The notes beneath the pieces are model-generated. The model was not told where the DNA came from, made no database searches, and was given only the letters and a program-made list of their open reading frames with translations. The position numbers were made by a program, and so were the translations under genes. A stretch of DNA of 64,000 bases from positions 20,335 to 84,334 of the forward strand of contig NZ_JAGGNR010000022.1 in assembly GCF_018614975.1 (NCBI RefSeq), given 5' to 3'. Within the stretch, counting starts at the first letter, position 1. Every line of letters starts with the position of its first letter. This DNA is from Paenibacillus polymyxa (GTDB taxonomy: Bacteria > Bacillota > Bacilli > Paenibacillales > Paenibacillaceae). Shown here piece by piece: positions 26,453 through 35,182 of the stretch.

Positions 26453-27463
26453 ATGAACGATTATGAAACATATAACCTTGGAGATACATTACTTCAATCG
26501 GGACAACAGCTCCCTCAAGCCTTTATCGCTTACAAGACCTATGGAAACTTAAATGCGGCAAAGGACAATGTTATTGTTATCCCAACATGGTTTGCTGGAC
26601 TTCACACAGATAATGAATGGTTAATTGGAACGGACAAGGCACTGGACCCCAGTCGTTATTTTATCCTTGTGCCCAATATGTTGGGTAACGGGTTATCTTC
26701 CTCTCCAAGTAATACCCCTGCCCCATATGATAAGGAAAACTTTCCCCTCATCTCCATGTATGACAATGTGCGCGCTCAACATCAACTCATCACACAAAAA
26801 TTTGGTATCACCAAAATCAGACTCGTTGTGGGCTGGTCTTTGGGAGCTATGCAGGTTTATCAATGGGGAACCAGTTATCCTGAGATGGTCGAACGGATCG
26901 CCCCCTTTGGCGGAACGGCAAAGAGCAGACCCCATACACAGTTGGTATTCGAAGCAATGATTGCGGCGTTACAGGCAGATTCGAATTATAAAAATGGTAG
27001 ATATGAACGCCCTCCGGTTGCCGGTCTCGCAGCGATGGGAAGAGCTTATGCTCCATGGGGGTTCTCGCAGGCGTATTATTTGGAGAAATTGTATCAATCT
27101 GAGGGTTACGCCTCCTTGCAATCTTATGTAGAAGATTACTGGGATCAGGTATTTCTTCCCTTCGATGCTAACGACTTGATTGCCATGTTGCGTACCGGAA
27201 TATATGGAGACATTAGCGATAATCCCGTAGATGACGGCAACTTCGAACAGGCGTTAAGCAAGATCACCTCCCCTGCACTCGTAATGCCAGGATCAAGTGA
27301 CTTGTTCTTCACGCCAGAAGACAGTTCGTATGATGCTCAGCATATGCCAAACGCGGTGTATCAACCTATAGAGTCCAAGTGGGGACACTGCTTTGGAATC
27401 GGAGCAAACGAAGAGGATTCACTCGTTATCGATCGTCATCTAAAGCAATTTTTGGAGACATGA
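26453..27463 (+). CDS. MetX-like alpha/beta hydrolase (homoserine O-acetyltransferase family)
   Basis: A 336-residue alpha/beta-hydrolase of the MetX type. The nucleophile elbow GWSLGAMQ holds the catalytic serine; the acid is probably the Asp of PGSSDLFF and the histidine that of WGHCFGIG. The MetX-like start (LPQAFIAYKTYGNLNA, NVIVIPTWFAGLH, NMLGNGLSSSPSNTP) is clear. True MetX proteins have a longer lid and lie near methionine genes. Here the only partner is a divergent LysR regulator, so a different acyl transfer or hydrolysis is possible. The RBS is AAGGAG. Confidence 0.82.
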   Translation: MNDYETYNLGDTLLQSGQQLPQAFIAYKTYGNLNAAKDNVIVIPTWFAGLHTDNEWLIGTDKALDPSRYFILVPNMLGNGLSSSPSNTPAPYDKENFPLISMYDNVRAQHQLITQKFGITKIRLVVGWSLGAMQVYQWGTSYPEMVERIAPFGGTAKSRPHTQLVFEAMIAALQADSNYKNGRYERPPVAGLAAMGRAYAPWGFSQAYYLEKLYQSEGYASLQSYVEDYWDQVFLPFDANDLIAMLRTGIYGDISDNPVDDGNFEQALSKITSPALVMPGSSDLFFTPEDSSYDAQHMPNAVYQPIESKWGHCFGIGANEEDSLVIDRHLKQFLET

Positions 27464-27603
27464 GTAAAAAAATAAGGAGTACAAAGTAAAAAAAGTGCAC
27501 AAAGCTCATTTATCTTTTCTCCGCTACAACTAAAAAGTAAAAAAAGATACCGGTTCTCGTCAATAACCTTTATATCCCCTACCCCCTTTCTCGTTTAGAA
27601 TAT

Positions 27604-27625
27604 TTTCAAGAAAGCGATATTGAAA
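27604..27625. promoter_or_regulatory. dyad upstream of the first sugar-binding protein
   Basis: TTTCAA (27604-27609) and TTGAAA (27620-27625) flank AAGCGATA, whose AGAAAGCGATATTG stretch resembles a weak cre site. It lies 25 bases before the ATG at 27650. The upstream gap also has two copies of AAAGTAAAAAAAG about 50 bases apart (near 27484 and 27534). Function is inferred from position only. Confidence 0.35.
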
Positions 27626-27649
27626 TATGACTGATAAGGGGGAAAAGAA

Positions 27650-29254
27650 ATGAACAAGAAAACGAAAGCCTTAGTCTTGTCTGTGTGCATGTCAACCTTA
27701 TTACTCGCAGCCTGTAGCAATGGAAGCGGTGCTGATAAAGGTTCAACGACGGACCCGGATTCCAACGAGGCAGGTACAACAACCTTTCATACCGTAACAT
27801 CAGAATACACCTCTGCCAAATATCCAAAGGGTGATGATATCACCAACAATGTGTGGATTAAGCGATACAAAGAGAAGTTTAATATCGATGTCAAAACAGA
27901 CTGGGTTAGCGATGAGTACGATACAAAACTTAATTTGGCTATCGCATCGAACGATCTTCCTGACGTATTCAGAGTTAATCCATCACAACTGAGACAGTTA
28001 GTCGAAGCAGATATGGTCATGGACCTTTCCGAGGTCTTTGATCAACACGCTTCAGATCGCCTCAAAGGTTACATGGAAGCAGATGCGGACAGTTACGAAT
28101 CTGGAAAGAAGGACGGTAAGCTGTACGGGATACCACAGATGCACTGGGGATTAATTGATCAACCAGACTTCATCTGGATCCGGAACGACTGGAAAGAAGA
28201 ATTGGGACTCCAGGATCCAAAATCTGTGGAAGATATTAAAAATATCGCACTGAAATTCATGGAAAAACACGGCGGTTATGGAATAGCGGTAGACCAATCG
28301 CTGGATTACCTCAACCTGCTCGCTATTGCATGGAATGCACATCCGGATATGTGGATGGAAGATAACAGTGGAAAACTCGTGTACGGCTCCGTGCAGCCTG
28401 AGATGAAAAATGCGCTGGCTGATTGGTCAGAATGGTACAAGCGAGGCATCATTGATCCGGAATTTGCAATTAAAGACTTTAATGCGATGAACGCGGACAT
28501 TGTAGCCGGCAAAGTGGGCATGCAACCTTATTACCAATGGTGGGGTTATAATCCGGGTGTTGATACCGTATCCAATCTGGGTAAGGAAGCCATCTTCTAT
28601 CCTTATATCATTCCTACCGTCGATGGGAAAGAAGCCACACAATCCATCTTTTTCGCCAACAACAATTATATCGTTTTGAAAAAGGGATTTAAGAGCCCTG
28701 AAGAAGTGATCAAGATCTTGAACGATTATGCGTATATCGTGGATGAAGGCAATGGCAAGGAATCTCCAGAGACGCTATCTGCCTTGCTGGATAACGATAT
28801 CGCCCATGTTGTTGGAGCGTTCCGTGTACTTAATCCGAATTCCGATTATGAGCAATTTGAGGCGGTCTCCGCTGCCCTTCAATCCAAGGATACCAGTGGA
28901 CTCACGACTTCGGGTATGTGGCAAAAATATAACAACAGTGTAGAATTCATGGAGAATGCAACCCCAGGAGCAGTTGGTGATTATTTGCAACAAGGGGCTC
29001 CAAAGAATGCGTATGGCCTTGCCAAGAAAGTACTGGACAGCGAGAACTACACAAAGACGGCCTTATGGGGTGTTACGCCAGAAATACTTTCAAGCTACGG
29101 CACAACCTTGGATGATATCCTGACCGAAGGTTTCACCAAGATCATTATGGGTAGCGAAAGTATCGATTATTTCGATGTTGTTGTCCAGAATTGGCGTGCA
29201 GCCGGGGGCGATAACGCAACCCAGGCAGTCAATGAAGCCTACGGGAAGAAATAA
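27650..29254 (+). CDS. ABC transporter sugar-binding lipoprotein, system 1
   Basis: A 534-residue extracellular solute-binding lipoprotein. The signal peptide ends in LLLAACSNGSG, with the lipobox cysteine at residue 22. The mature part has the family-1 binding-protein pattern (VFRVNPSQLRQLVEADMVMD, SVEDIKNIALKFMEKHGGYG). It resembles LipO/YtcQ-type proteins that deliver oligosaccharides to LplB/LplC-type permeases. GGGGG precedes the ATG. It is first in an operon with two permeases; a YesM/YesN-like kinase and regulator converge from downstream. The sugar is not predictable. Confidence 0.87.
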   Translation: MNKKTKALVLSVCMSTLLLAACSNGSGADKGSTTDPDSNEAGTTTFHTVTSEYTSAKYPKGDDITNNVWIKRYKEKFNIDVKTDWVSDEYDTKLNLAIASNDLPDVFRVNPSQLRQLVEADMVMDLSEVFDQHASDRLKGYMEADADSYESGKKDGKLYGIPQMHWGLIDQPDFIWIRNDWKEELGLQDPKSVEDIKNIALKFMEKHGGYGIAVDQSLDYLNLLAIAWNAHPDMWMEDNSGKLVYGSVQPEMKNALADWSEWYKRGIIDPEFAIKDFNAMNADIVAGKVGMQPYYQWWGYNPGVDTVSNLGKEAIFYPYIIPTVDGKEATQSIFFANNNYIVLKKGFKSPEEVIKILNDYAYIVDEGNGKESPETLSALLDNDIAHVVGAFRVLNPNSDYEQFEAVSAALQSKDTSGLTTSGMWQKYNNSVEFMENATPGAVGDYLQQGAPKNAYGLAKKVLDSENYTKTALWGVTPEILSSYGTTLDDILTEGFTKIIMGSESIDYFDVVVQNWRAAGGDNATQAVNEAYGKK

Positions 29255-29344
29255 TTTCGTTTGTCACAAAGAGGGGATGAGGGGGATCTCTCCCCTTTAT
29301 TTGATAGCGATTACATTTGGCGTACAAGGAACGGAGGAATATGT

Positions 29345-30235
29345 ATGTTGAGCAAATGGAAGCAGCAGCGTCCTTACCATCTCATGTTGATTCCAAGCCT
29401 GGTCTTGGTCTTCATCTTTAGTTACATCCCTTTCTACGGACTTATTATTGCGTTTCAGAAGTACAATCCGGGCCTTGGCTTCAACTCGCCATGGGTAGGA
29501 TGGGATAATTTTACCCACATATTTAATCAGCCGAACTTCGTAAGAACGATCTGGAATACATTGTACATGTCTGTCTTCAAGATGATCGGTGGTATAATCG
29601 TGCCCGTAATTTTTGCATTACTGCTTAATGAGGTACTGCACAGTGGAATCAAACGTACATTTCAAACACTTGTATACATTCCGAACTTCCTCTCTTGGGT
29701 CATTATGGCTGGCATCATGCTGGATATCCTTAGCTCCGACGGCATTATCAATACGTTTTTAGGCGTATTTGGTATTGCACCGATCTCCTTTCTTGGCACA
29801 CCCTCTATTTTTCCTTGGACGATGATTGTGAGTGACATATGGAAAGGGTTCGGGTTTGGCACGGTTGTTTATTTGGCAGCCTTGACCAGTATAGACCCGG
29901 GACTTTACGAGGCTGCGGTGATTGACGGAGCCAAGCGCTGGAAGCAAACCATCTATATTACCTTGCCTCTTCTCATGCCAACCATTGTTTTAATGACCGT
30001 ACTTTCACTTGGAAACGTACTCAATGCTGGCTTTGACCAGATCTATAATCTCTACTCCCCTGTTGTCTATCAGACGGGTGATATTATTGATACCTATGTC
30101 TACCGTTTGGGAATTCAACAGGCGCAGTATTCGATTGGTACCGCTGTCGGGTTATTCAAATCCATCATTTCCAGTGTTCTCGTTGCCGTATCGTACATCC
30201 TGGCTTACAGAGTGGCTGGCTATCGTATCTTCTAA
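29345..30235 (+). CDS. ABC sugar permease, LplB/YteP type, system 1
   Basis: A 296-residue inner-membrane permease with six segments. The start at 29345 follows GGAGGAAT; the frame to 29261 adds a non-family leader. The EAA loop that contacts the ATPase is visible as DPGLYEAAVIDGAKRWKQTI. Lipid-facing and family motifs (FSYIPFYGLIIAFQKYNPG, FLSWVIMAGIML) mark the LplB group. It pairs with the permease 18 bases downstream. No ATPase gene is in the window, so a shared MsmX-type ATPase is likely. Confidence 0.9.
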   Translation: MLSKWKQQRPYHLMLIPSLVLVFIFSYIPFYGLIIAFQKYNPGLGFNSPWVGWDNFTHIFNQPNFVRTIWNTLYMSVFKMIGGIIVPVIFALLLNEVLHSGIKRTFQTLVYIPNFLSWVIMAGIMLDILSSDGIINTFLGVFGIAPISFLGTPSIFPWTMIVSDIWKGFGFGTVVYLAALTSIDPGLYEAAVIDGAKRWKQTIYITLPLLMPTIVLMTVLSLGNVLNAGFDQIYNLYSPVVYQTGDIIDTYVYRLGIQQAQYSIGTAVGLFKSIISSVLVAVSYILAYRVAGYRIF

Positions 30236-30253
30236 GAAGGAGGAACTCACATT

Positions 30254-31144
30254 ATGATCTATGATAAAAGTATGAGCAGACGTCTGTTTCTTATCTTAAA
30301 CTACACCATATTGCTTCTAATCTCTCTCCTATGTATCCTGCCGTTTATCAACCTGCTGGCTGTTTCATTCAGCAGCAGCGCAGCTGTATCTGCGGGGAGT
30401 GTTACGTTCTGGCCTGTGGAATTTACGACAAAAGCCTATGAATTTGCATTAACTGGAGGATCATTCTTTGCCTCTCTCTGGGTAGCCATCCAGCGAACCG
30501 TTATGGGAACGTTGGTGAATCTGGTTCTGATCGTACTCACGGCCTATCCCCTCTCCAAATCAAAACAAAAATTGATGGGGCGTAATATCTATATGGGATT
30601 TTTCATCGTAACCATGTTATTCAGCGGAGGACTAATTCCAACCTATCTCGTGGTCGTCAAAATGGGACTAATCGATTCCATATGGTCTCTGATCCTGCCC
30701 GGGGCCCTCCCCGTATTCAGTATGATTATCCTCATGAATTTCATTAGGGGTTTGCCCGAGGAGATTGAAGAATCAGCCATTATCGACGGGGCTGGGCCTG
30801 TACAGGTCTTGCTTCGTATTCTACTCCCACTTCTCAAGCCCGCTCTCGCAACGGTTGGTTTGTTCAGTATCGTTGCCCACTGGAATTCGTGGTTCGATGG
30901 CATTATCTATATGAACAATCCAGCCAATTATCCATTACAGAGTTACCTGCAGACCCTCCTGCAAAGTTTTGAGCAAATCATGCTGAAATCTGGGTCAGAT
31001 TATACGCAGCTGTTGTCCATGATGAACGCCAGAACGGGGCGCGCCGCTCAGATGTTCCTGGGTGCCATTCCGATTTTGCTCGTGTATCCGTTCTTACAGA
31101 AATATTTCACCAAGGGTTTGGTGCTAGGTAGCGTTAAAGGGTGA
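30254..31144 (+). CDS. ABC sugar permease, LplC/YtcP type, system 1
   Basis: A 296-residue permease with six membrane segments and an AAGGAGGAA site. Its EAA loop reads GLPEEIEESAIIDGAGPVQV, and the family end LVYPFLQKYFTKGLVLGSVKG is present. It is the last gene of the three-gene importer and its stop codon overlaps the first bases of a strong terminator. Confidence 0.9.
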   Translation: MIYDKSMSRRLFLILNYTILLLISLLCILPFINLLAVSFSSSAAVSAGSVTFWPVEFTTKAYEFALTGGSFFASLWVAIQRTVMGTLVNLVLIVLTAYPLSKSKQKLMGRNIYMGFFIVTMLFSGGLIPTYLVVVKMGLIDSIWSLILPGALPVFSMIILMNFIRGLPEEIEESAIIDGAGPVQVLLRILLPLLKPALATVGLFSIVAHWNSWFDGIIYMNNPANYPLQSYLQTLLQSFEQIMLKSGSDYTQLLSMMNARTGRAAQMFLGAIPILLVYPFLQKYFTKGLVLGSVKG

Positions 31145-31182
31145 ACAAACGGGCTTGCAGTTCATACTGCGAGCCCTTTGTT
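31144..31182. terminator. bidirectional terminator between importer 1 and kinase 1
   Basis: AACAAACGGGCTTGCAG (31144-31160) pairs with CTGCGAGCCCTTTGTT (31167-31182) with two mismatches. It fills the whole gap between two converging genes and touches the kinase stop codon at 31183. Confidence 0.8.
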
Positions 31183-32928
31183 CTATCCAAACTCTGAAAT
31201 GGCAGGCAGCAGAATAGAAAACGTGGTACCTTCACCGATTTTACTCTCCACCTGTATTCCATAGGGTTTCCCAAAATGAAGTTGAATTCGCCGCTGCACA
31301 TTATGCAATCCAATCCCATTGGTTCCTGTACTTGCACCCGACTTTTCTTCCAATAGATCCTGCATCGTATGATGATCCATACCAACGCCATTATCGCAGA
31401 TTTCGATTACAACTTTATCCACCCGTAGTTGAATCCGAATGGTAATGATTCCGTCTTCCTCAAGTTCGGCCAGACCATGAAAAATTGCGTTCTCCACTAT
31501 GGGCTGCAAGATCATTTTGGGCATGTGATAATCCAACACTCTATCCTCTACCTCATATCTCATCTGAATACAATCATAGTACCTGACATTCTGGATCGTT
31601 ACGTAATTCGTTATATTATCGAGTTCCTCACGAATGGTTACGAAGGTTCCATCAGATTTTGTTGCATAGCGGAGCATCGAGATTAGTGCATCGGTCATTT
31701 CCACGATTTTGTCAGCCTGCTGCATCGAGGCAATCCATTTCACTGACCCCAGTGTGTTATACAGAAAGTGAGGCTTGATCTGGTCATGGAGCGCACGCAT
31801 CTCGGCCTTGGCTTTTTCTATCTCTTCCTGCTGCATCCGTTCGACCAACCGCTTTAATTCGTGCGACATTCTGTTAAATCGAATGGATAAATGTCCAATT
31901 TCATCTCTTGAGCCAATAGGTTCAACTTGTTCAAACTGACCTTTCTCGACTAGAGCAATATTGCGTAGCAGTTTTTTAATGGGAGTTGTGATCACGTGAG
32001 ATAAAAAGATGGATATGACGGCAGCAAAAAGAACAATGACTATGGCAAGCGTCACCAGATTACGGCCCAATATTTTGCCATCAGCAGTCAACTCATCCAA
32101 AGGCATATATAAGTAAGTTGTCCATTTTTGCTGACTAAGGGGACTGGTTACCACGACATTTAGTGATTCAGGTGGACGAACGTTGTCCCGAAACAGTGTC
32201 CCGATTAATCGTTCGTTCACGTTATATACGATCTTGTCATCCTCATCAACGATCATGAATCTGGAGCGCAGCCCTTCCTGCAAGTTTCGATTGACAATTT
32301 CAATGAATTTGATATCAATGCTGACAACGATCACACCAAGCAGTTCTCCACTAGTCACATCATGAATTTTGCGCGCGTGTGACACGGCCAGTATTTTATT
32401 CTCCAATTGCTCGTCGATTCGTGTTGTGAGGGTAATCGTTCGATCATGATCATGCATGAACTTTTTAAACCATAATTCATTCGCTACTTTGAAGTTTGGA
32501 TCAATGGGTTGATGTGGACTGACAAAAAGGTCTTGCCCCCCGTTCATATTGTAGAGGTAGATGGAGAATACGCGATCTTTCATCATGATATAATTCATCA
32601 GAATATTGTATGCGGCAATCTCATGTTGTTCATCACCCTCTCGCAGGAAATCCTGGATCGGAAAACTCCCTTCATGAGTCGCAGACAGATTGTCACTAAG
32701 GCCATTGCTGGCTAGCAACGTGATTTTCTCAATCTCCTTGAGAAACTCGTCAATGCGAATATTTGTCTGCTTGGCCAGATCGCTTAGCAACGTTGTATAA
32801 TTCTGGGCCAATAACCGCTCAGAGGAGTAGTACGAATTAATTGTCATCACCAATACGGGAAGGATAATGACCGTCATACAGATTACCATAATTTTGTACT
32901 TGATTTGGAAGGGCCGAACATGATTCAT
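31183..32928 (-). CDS. sensor histidine kinase, YesM type, system 1
   Basis: A 581-residue membrane kinase. A first helix (about residues 13-35), an extracellular sensing domain (about 36-287), a second helix (about 290-312) and a HAMP linker are followed by the His_kinase domain with the phosphorylated H387 in DQIKPHFLYNTLGSV. The ATPase domain has N-box QPIVENAIFHG and G-box CDNGVGMD. The start is the ATG at 32928, eight bases after GAGG; a GTG at 32937 is nearer to it. It lies 28 bases downstream of the response regulator and should sense a sugar or the binding protein. Confidence 0.88.
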   Translation of the reverse strand: MNHVRPFQIKYKIMVICMTVIILPVLVMTINSYYSSERLLAQNYTTLLSDLAKQTNIRIDEFLKEIEKITLLASNGLSDNLSATHEGSFPIQDFLREGDEQHEIAAYNILMNYIMMKDRVFSIYLYNMNGGQDLFVSPHQPIDPNFKVANELWFKKFMHDHDRTITLTTRIDEQLENKILAVSHARKIHDVTSGELLGVIVVSIDIKFIEIVNRNLQEGLRSRFMIVDEDDKIVYNVNERLIGTLFRDNVRPPESLNVVVTSPLSQQKWTTYLYMPLDELTADGKILGRNLVTLAIVIVLFAAVISIFLSHVITTPIKKLLRNIALVEKGQFEQVEPIGSRDEIGHLSIRFNRMSHELKRLVERMQQEEIEKAKAEMRALHDQIKPHFLYNTLGSVKWIASMQQADKIVEMTDALISMLRYATKSDGTFVTIREELDNITNYVTIQNVRYYDCIQMRYEVEDRVLDYHMPKMILQPIVENAIFHGLAELEEDGIITIRIQLRVDKVVIEICDNGVGMDHHTMQDLLEEKSGASTGTNGIGLHNVQRRIQLHFGKPYGIQVESKIGEGTTFSILLPAISEFG

Positions 32929-32956
32929 ATGCTGCACCTCTATTCACCGATTACAT

Positions 32957-34573
32957 TCATCCCTGCTGTAATTCTCGATATTCCTCCGGAGTGACCCCTA
33001 CCGATTTTTTGAAAATCTTACTGAAGTACGTGTAATTATGGTAGCCCACCTTTTCTGCGATTTCATACACTCTCATTCCTCTGCTCAATAGATACGCCTT
33101 GGCATGTTCAATTCGAACTCGGGTCAAGTACGTAATAAAGTTCTCTCCTCGTTCCTGTTTGAACACGCGGCTGAGATACGACGGATTCACACTGATTTGG
33201 CTAGCGATACTTTGCAGTGAGATATCTTCCGCATAATACTTGTCGATCAATTCAGTGGCGAGATCGGTGTAAGTGCTTTCCTGTTTGATTTGGGAATCGG
33301 TTTGAAAGTAATACGCAATATGAGCAAGCATATCTTGGTGGATATCCTCCCAATACTCCCCCTTTAGAACGATTTCATATGGCGATTTTTCTGTTAAAGA
33401 AGGTGTACCTCTTTCCGTAGCTCGGGATAGATGGGAGTGAATGGTTTCCATTACCATGATATATTGCTTGCGAATGCTATTCTCATCCGCTCGTAGCTGC
33501 TTCAGATTGGATCGGATTCCTTCAAGGAACTCTTCCGCCTTTTTGTTGTCTTTGCTTACCCACAACTTCAACAAATCTCGTTCTTGTTGCGGGCTTAAAG
33601 CCCCCTTAACTTCATGTCGATCTGGGGATTGAACCATATGCTCGTAATACAATACCTGGTTGCTCCCTGTGAAGAAACCTTGTTGTAGAGCTGCTTCTGC
33701 CTCTTGGCAGGCCTTCCTGATGTGAAGGAAGCCGGAAACCATAGTACTTACCCCAGCCGTAAGCGACAAATTCATAAAATCCTTGATGGAAGACAGCAAT
33801 TTATTACATAGTTTATTCAAGTCGGCGTGTACAGATTGACTCTCAGGAAGTACATTGACGATCACCCAATATTCAGAAGAACTTTCAACAAAAATCTCTT
33901 TCTCCCACTTTGATGGAATGATCTCTTCCATAATATTAAGAATCGAAAATCGGAGCAGCTTTTCCCCCTTCTCGACATATTTCCGCTTTGCATCCTCGTA
34001 ATAGTTCACGATGAACTTGATGACGACCAGCTGGTCCGAATGTATACGAAAATGCAGTTCTTCTGCTTTGGAGACGATATCCTCCCCATTTATGAATCCG
34101 CTTACAACATCTTGGAAGAAGCTATCTTTTAGATATCTTAGACTCTTGGAATAATCCTGTGCCATAGAGGGTGTATTAGTTGAGTGAACATGTTCACTGT
34201 GCAGTTTCTGTCCAACAGTGCTCAGGAGGTCAATAAGGGAGGATTCGGTGATTTCACTTTTAATCAAGTAATCTGAAGCGCCAAGTTTTAGCGCCTCTTT
34301 CACATAATGAAATTCGTCAAAATTACTCAGGATGACATACTTACAGGTTTTCAATACGCAGGAGGCCTCTTGTATAAGCTGCAGCCCATCCATAATCGGC
34401 ATCTTGATATCTGTAATAATTAGATCAGGCATCACTTCAAGCGCAAGGCTTAATGCCTCTTTTCCATTTCCCGCCTCACCCACAACATAGAAATTATACT
34501 CTTCCCAATTCAGCATGGAACGAATTCCAACCCGCATGAGCAATTCATCATCTACGATCATCAGTTTATACAT
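32957..34573 (-). CDS. response regulator with AraC output, YesN type, system 1
   Basis: A 538-residue response regulator. The receiver domain (1-120) has the phosphoacceptor D55 (LIITDIKMP) and acidic MIVDDE start. A middle region of about 300 residues has no recognised fold. The C-terminal 100 residues carry the two AraC helix-turn-helix units (LQSIASQISVNPSYLSRVFK, VYEIAEKVGYHNYTYFSKIF). GGGGGAT precedes the ATG. It leads a two-gene operon with its kinase and probably activates the importer at 27650. Confidence 0.9.
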   Translation of the reverse strand: MYKLMIVDDELLMRVGIRSMLNWEEYNFYVVGEAGNGKEALSLALEVMPDLIITDIKMPIMDGLQLIQEASCVLKTCKYVILSNFDEFHYVKEALKLGASDYLIKSEITESSLIDLLSTVGQKLHSEHVHSTNTPSMAQDYSKSLRYLKDSFFQDVVSGFINGEDIVSKAEELHFRIHSDQLVVIKFIVNYYEDAKRKYVEKGEKLLRFSILNIMEEIIPSKWEKEIFVESSSEYWVIVNVLPESQSVHADLNKLCNKLLSSIKDFMNLSLTAGVSTMVSGFLHIRKACQEAEAALQQGFFTGSNQVLYYEHMVQSPDRHEVKGALSPQQERDLLKLWVSKDNKKAEEFLEGIRSNLKQLRADENSIRKQYIMVMETIHSHLSRATERGTPSLTEKSPYEIVLKGEYWEDIHQDMLAHIAYYFQTDSQIKQESTYTDLATELIDKYYAEDISLQSIASQISVNPSYLSRVFKQERGENFITYLTRVRIEHAKAYLLSRGMRVYEIAEKVGYHNYTYFSKIFKKSVGVTPEEYRELQQG

Positions 34574-34760
34574 CCGTATCCCCCAACATGAACCATTTTT
34601 AGATATTTTACCATTAAACGAAACATTGCGAAGGAGTCTAGCGAACCTTATTGCATTGCGGGTATCATAAATAACACTTTAACAGAACATGTGTTCCTGT
34701 TATAATTAGATTATCGTATTTTGTGCAGTATGAAACTCACACTTGGAAAGGACATATATC

Positions 34761-35036
34761 ATGAATTTATACAAGTTTGAATTGACGGTGAATGGATATC
34801 TGTTACGCGTGCATTTCAGTGCATCTGAAGAAAGTGGACTGAAATGGTGCAAACGAATTGCTTCTGAATTCCAGAATAACGTTGCCAATCTGGAGATCAA
34901 GGTTGATATACATAAAAAGCAGAAACAAAAGCATGCACGGGAATATCACGGTAAGCCGTATCTATATGATAGGACACTAAGGAAAAAGCCGCTTGCGAAG
35001 AAAAATAAAACGGCTGAATCATCTGCTGTTATGTAA
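34761..35036 (+). CDS. small basic protein, function unknown
   Basis: A 91-residue soluble protein. The ATG at 34761 follows AAAGGA by eight bases; a TTG frame from 34743 exists. Residues 1-55 look folded (YKFELTVNGYLLRVHFSASE, SGLKWCKRIASEFQNNVANLE). The remainder is lysine-rich (KKQKQKHAREYH, LRKKPLAKKNK), which suggests nucleic-acid or membrane-surface contact. No domain was recognised. It stands alone with a terminator after it. Confidence 0.55.
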   Translation: MNLYKFELTVNGYLLRVHFSASEESGLKWCKRIASEFQNNVANLEIKVDIHKKQKQKHAREYHGKPYLYDRTLRKKPLAKKNKTAESSAVM

Positions 35037-35083
35037 AGGTAAATTAACATTGGCGCTTAACGAGTCTTCTCAATAGATAGACA

Positions 35084-35139
35084 AAAAGACTAAAGAACGA
35101 CTAATTGATGATAACATCAGTAACGTTCTTTAGTCTTTT
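35084..35139. terminator. bidirectional terminator downstream of cydC
   Basis: AAAAGACTAAAGAACG (35084-35099) is the perfect inverse complement of CGTTCTTTAGTCTTTT (35124-35139). It serves both the small basic gene and the cyd operon. Confidence 0.85.
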
Positions 35140-35182
35140 ATGAAAGTACTATCCACACCTTGAATAGGACTGATATTCGTTT

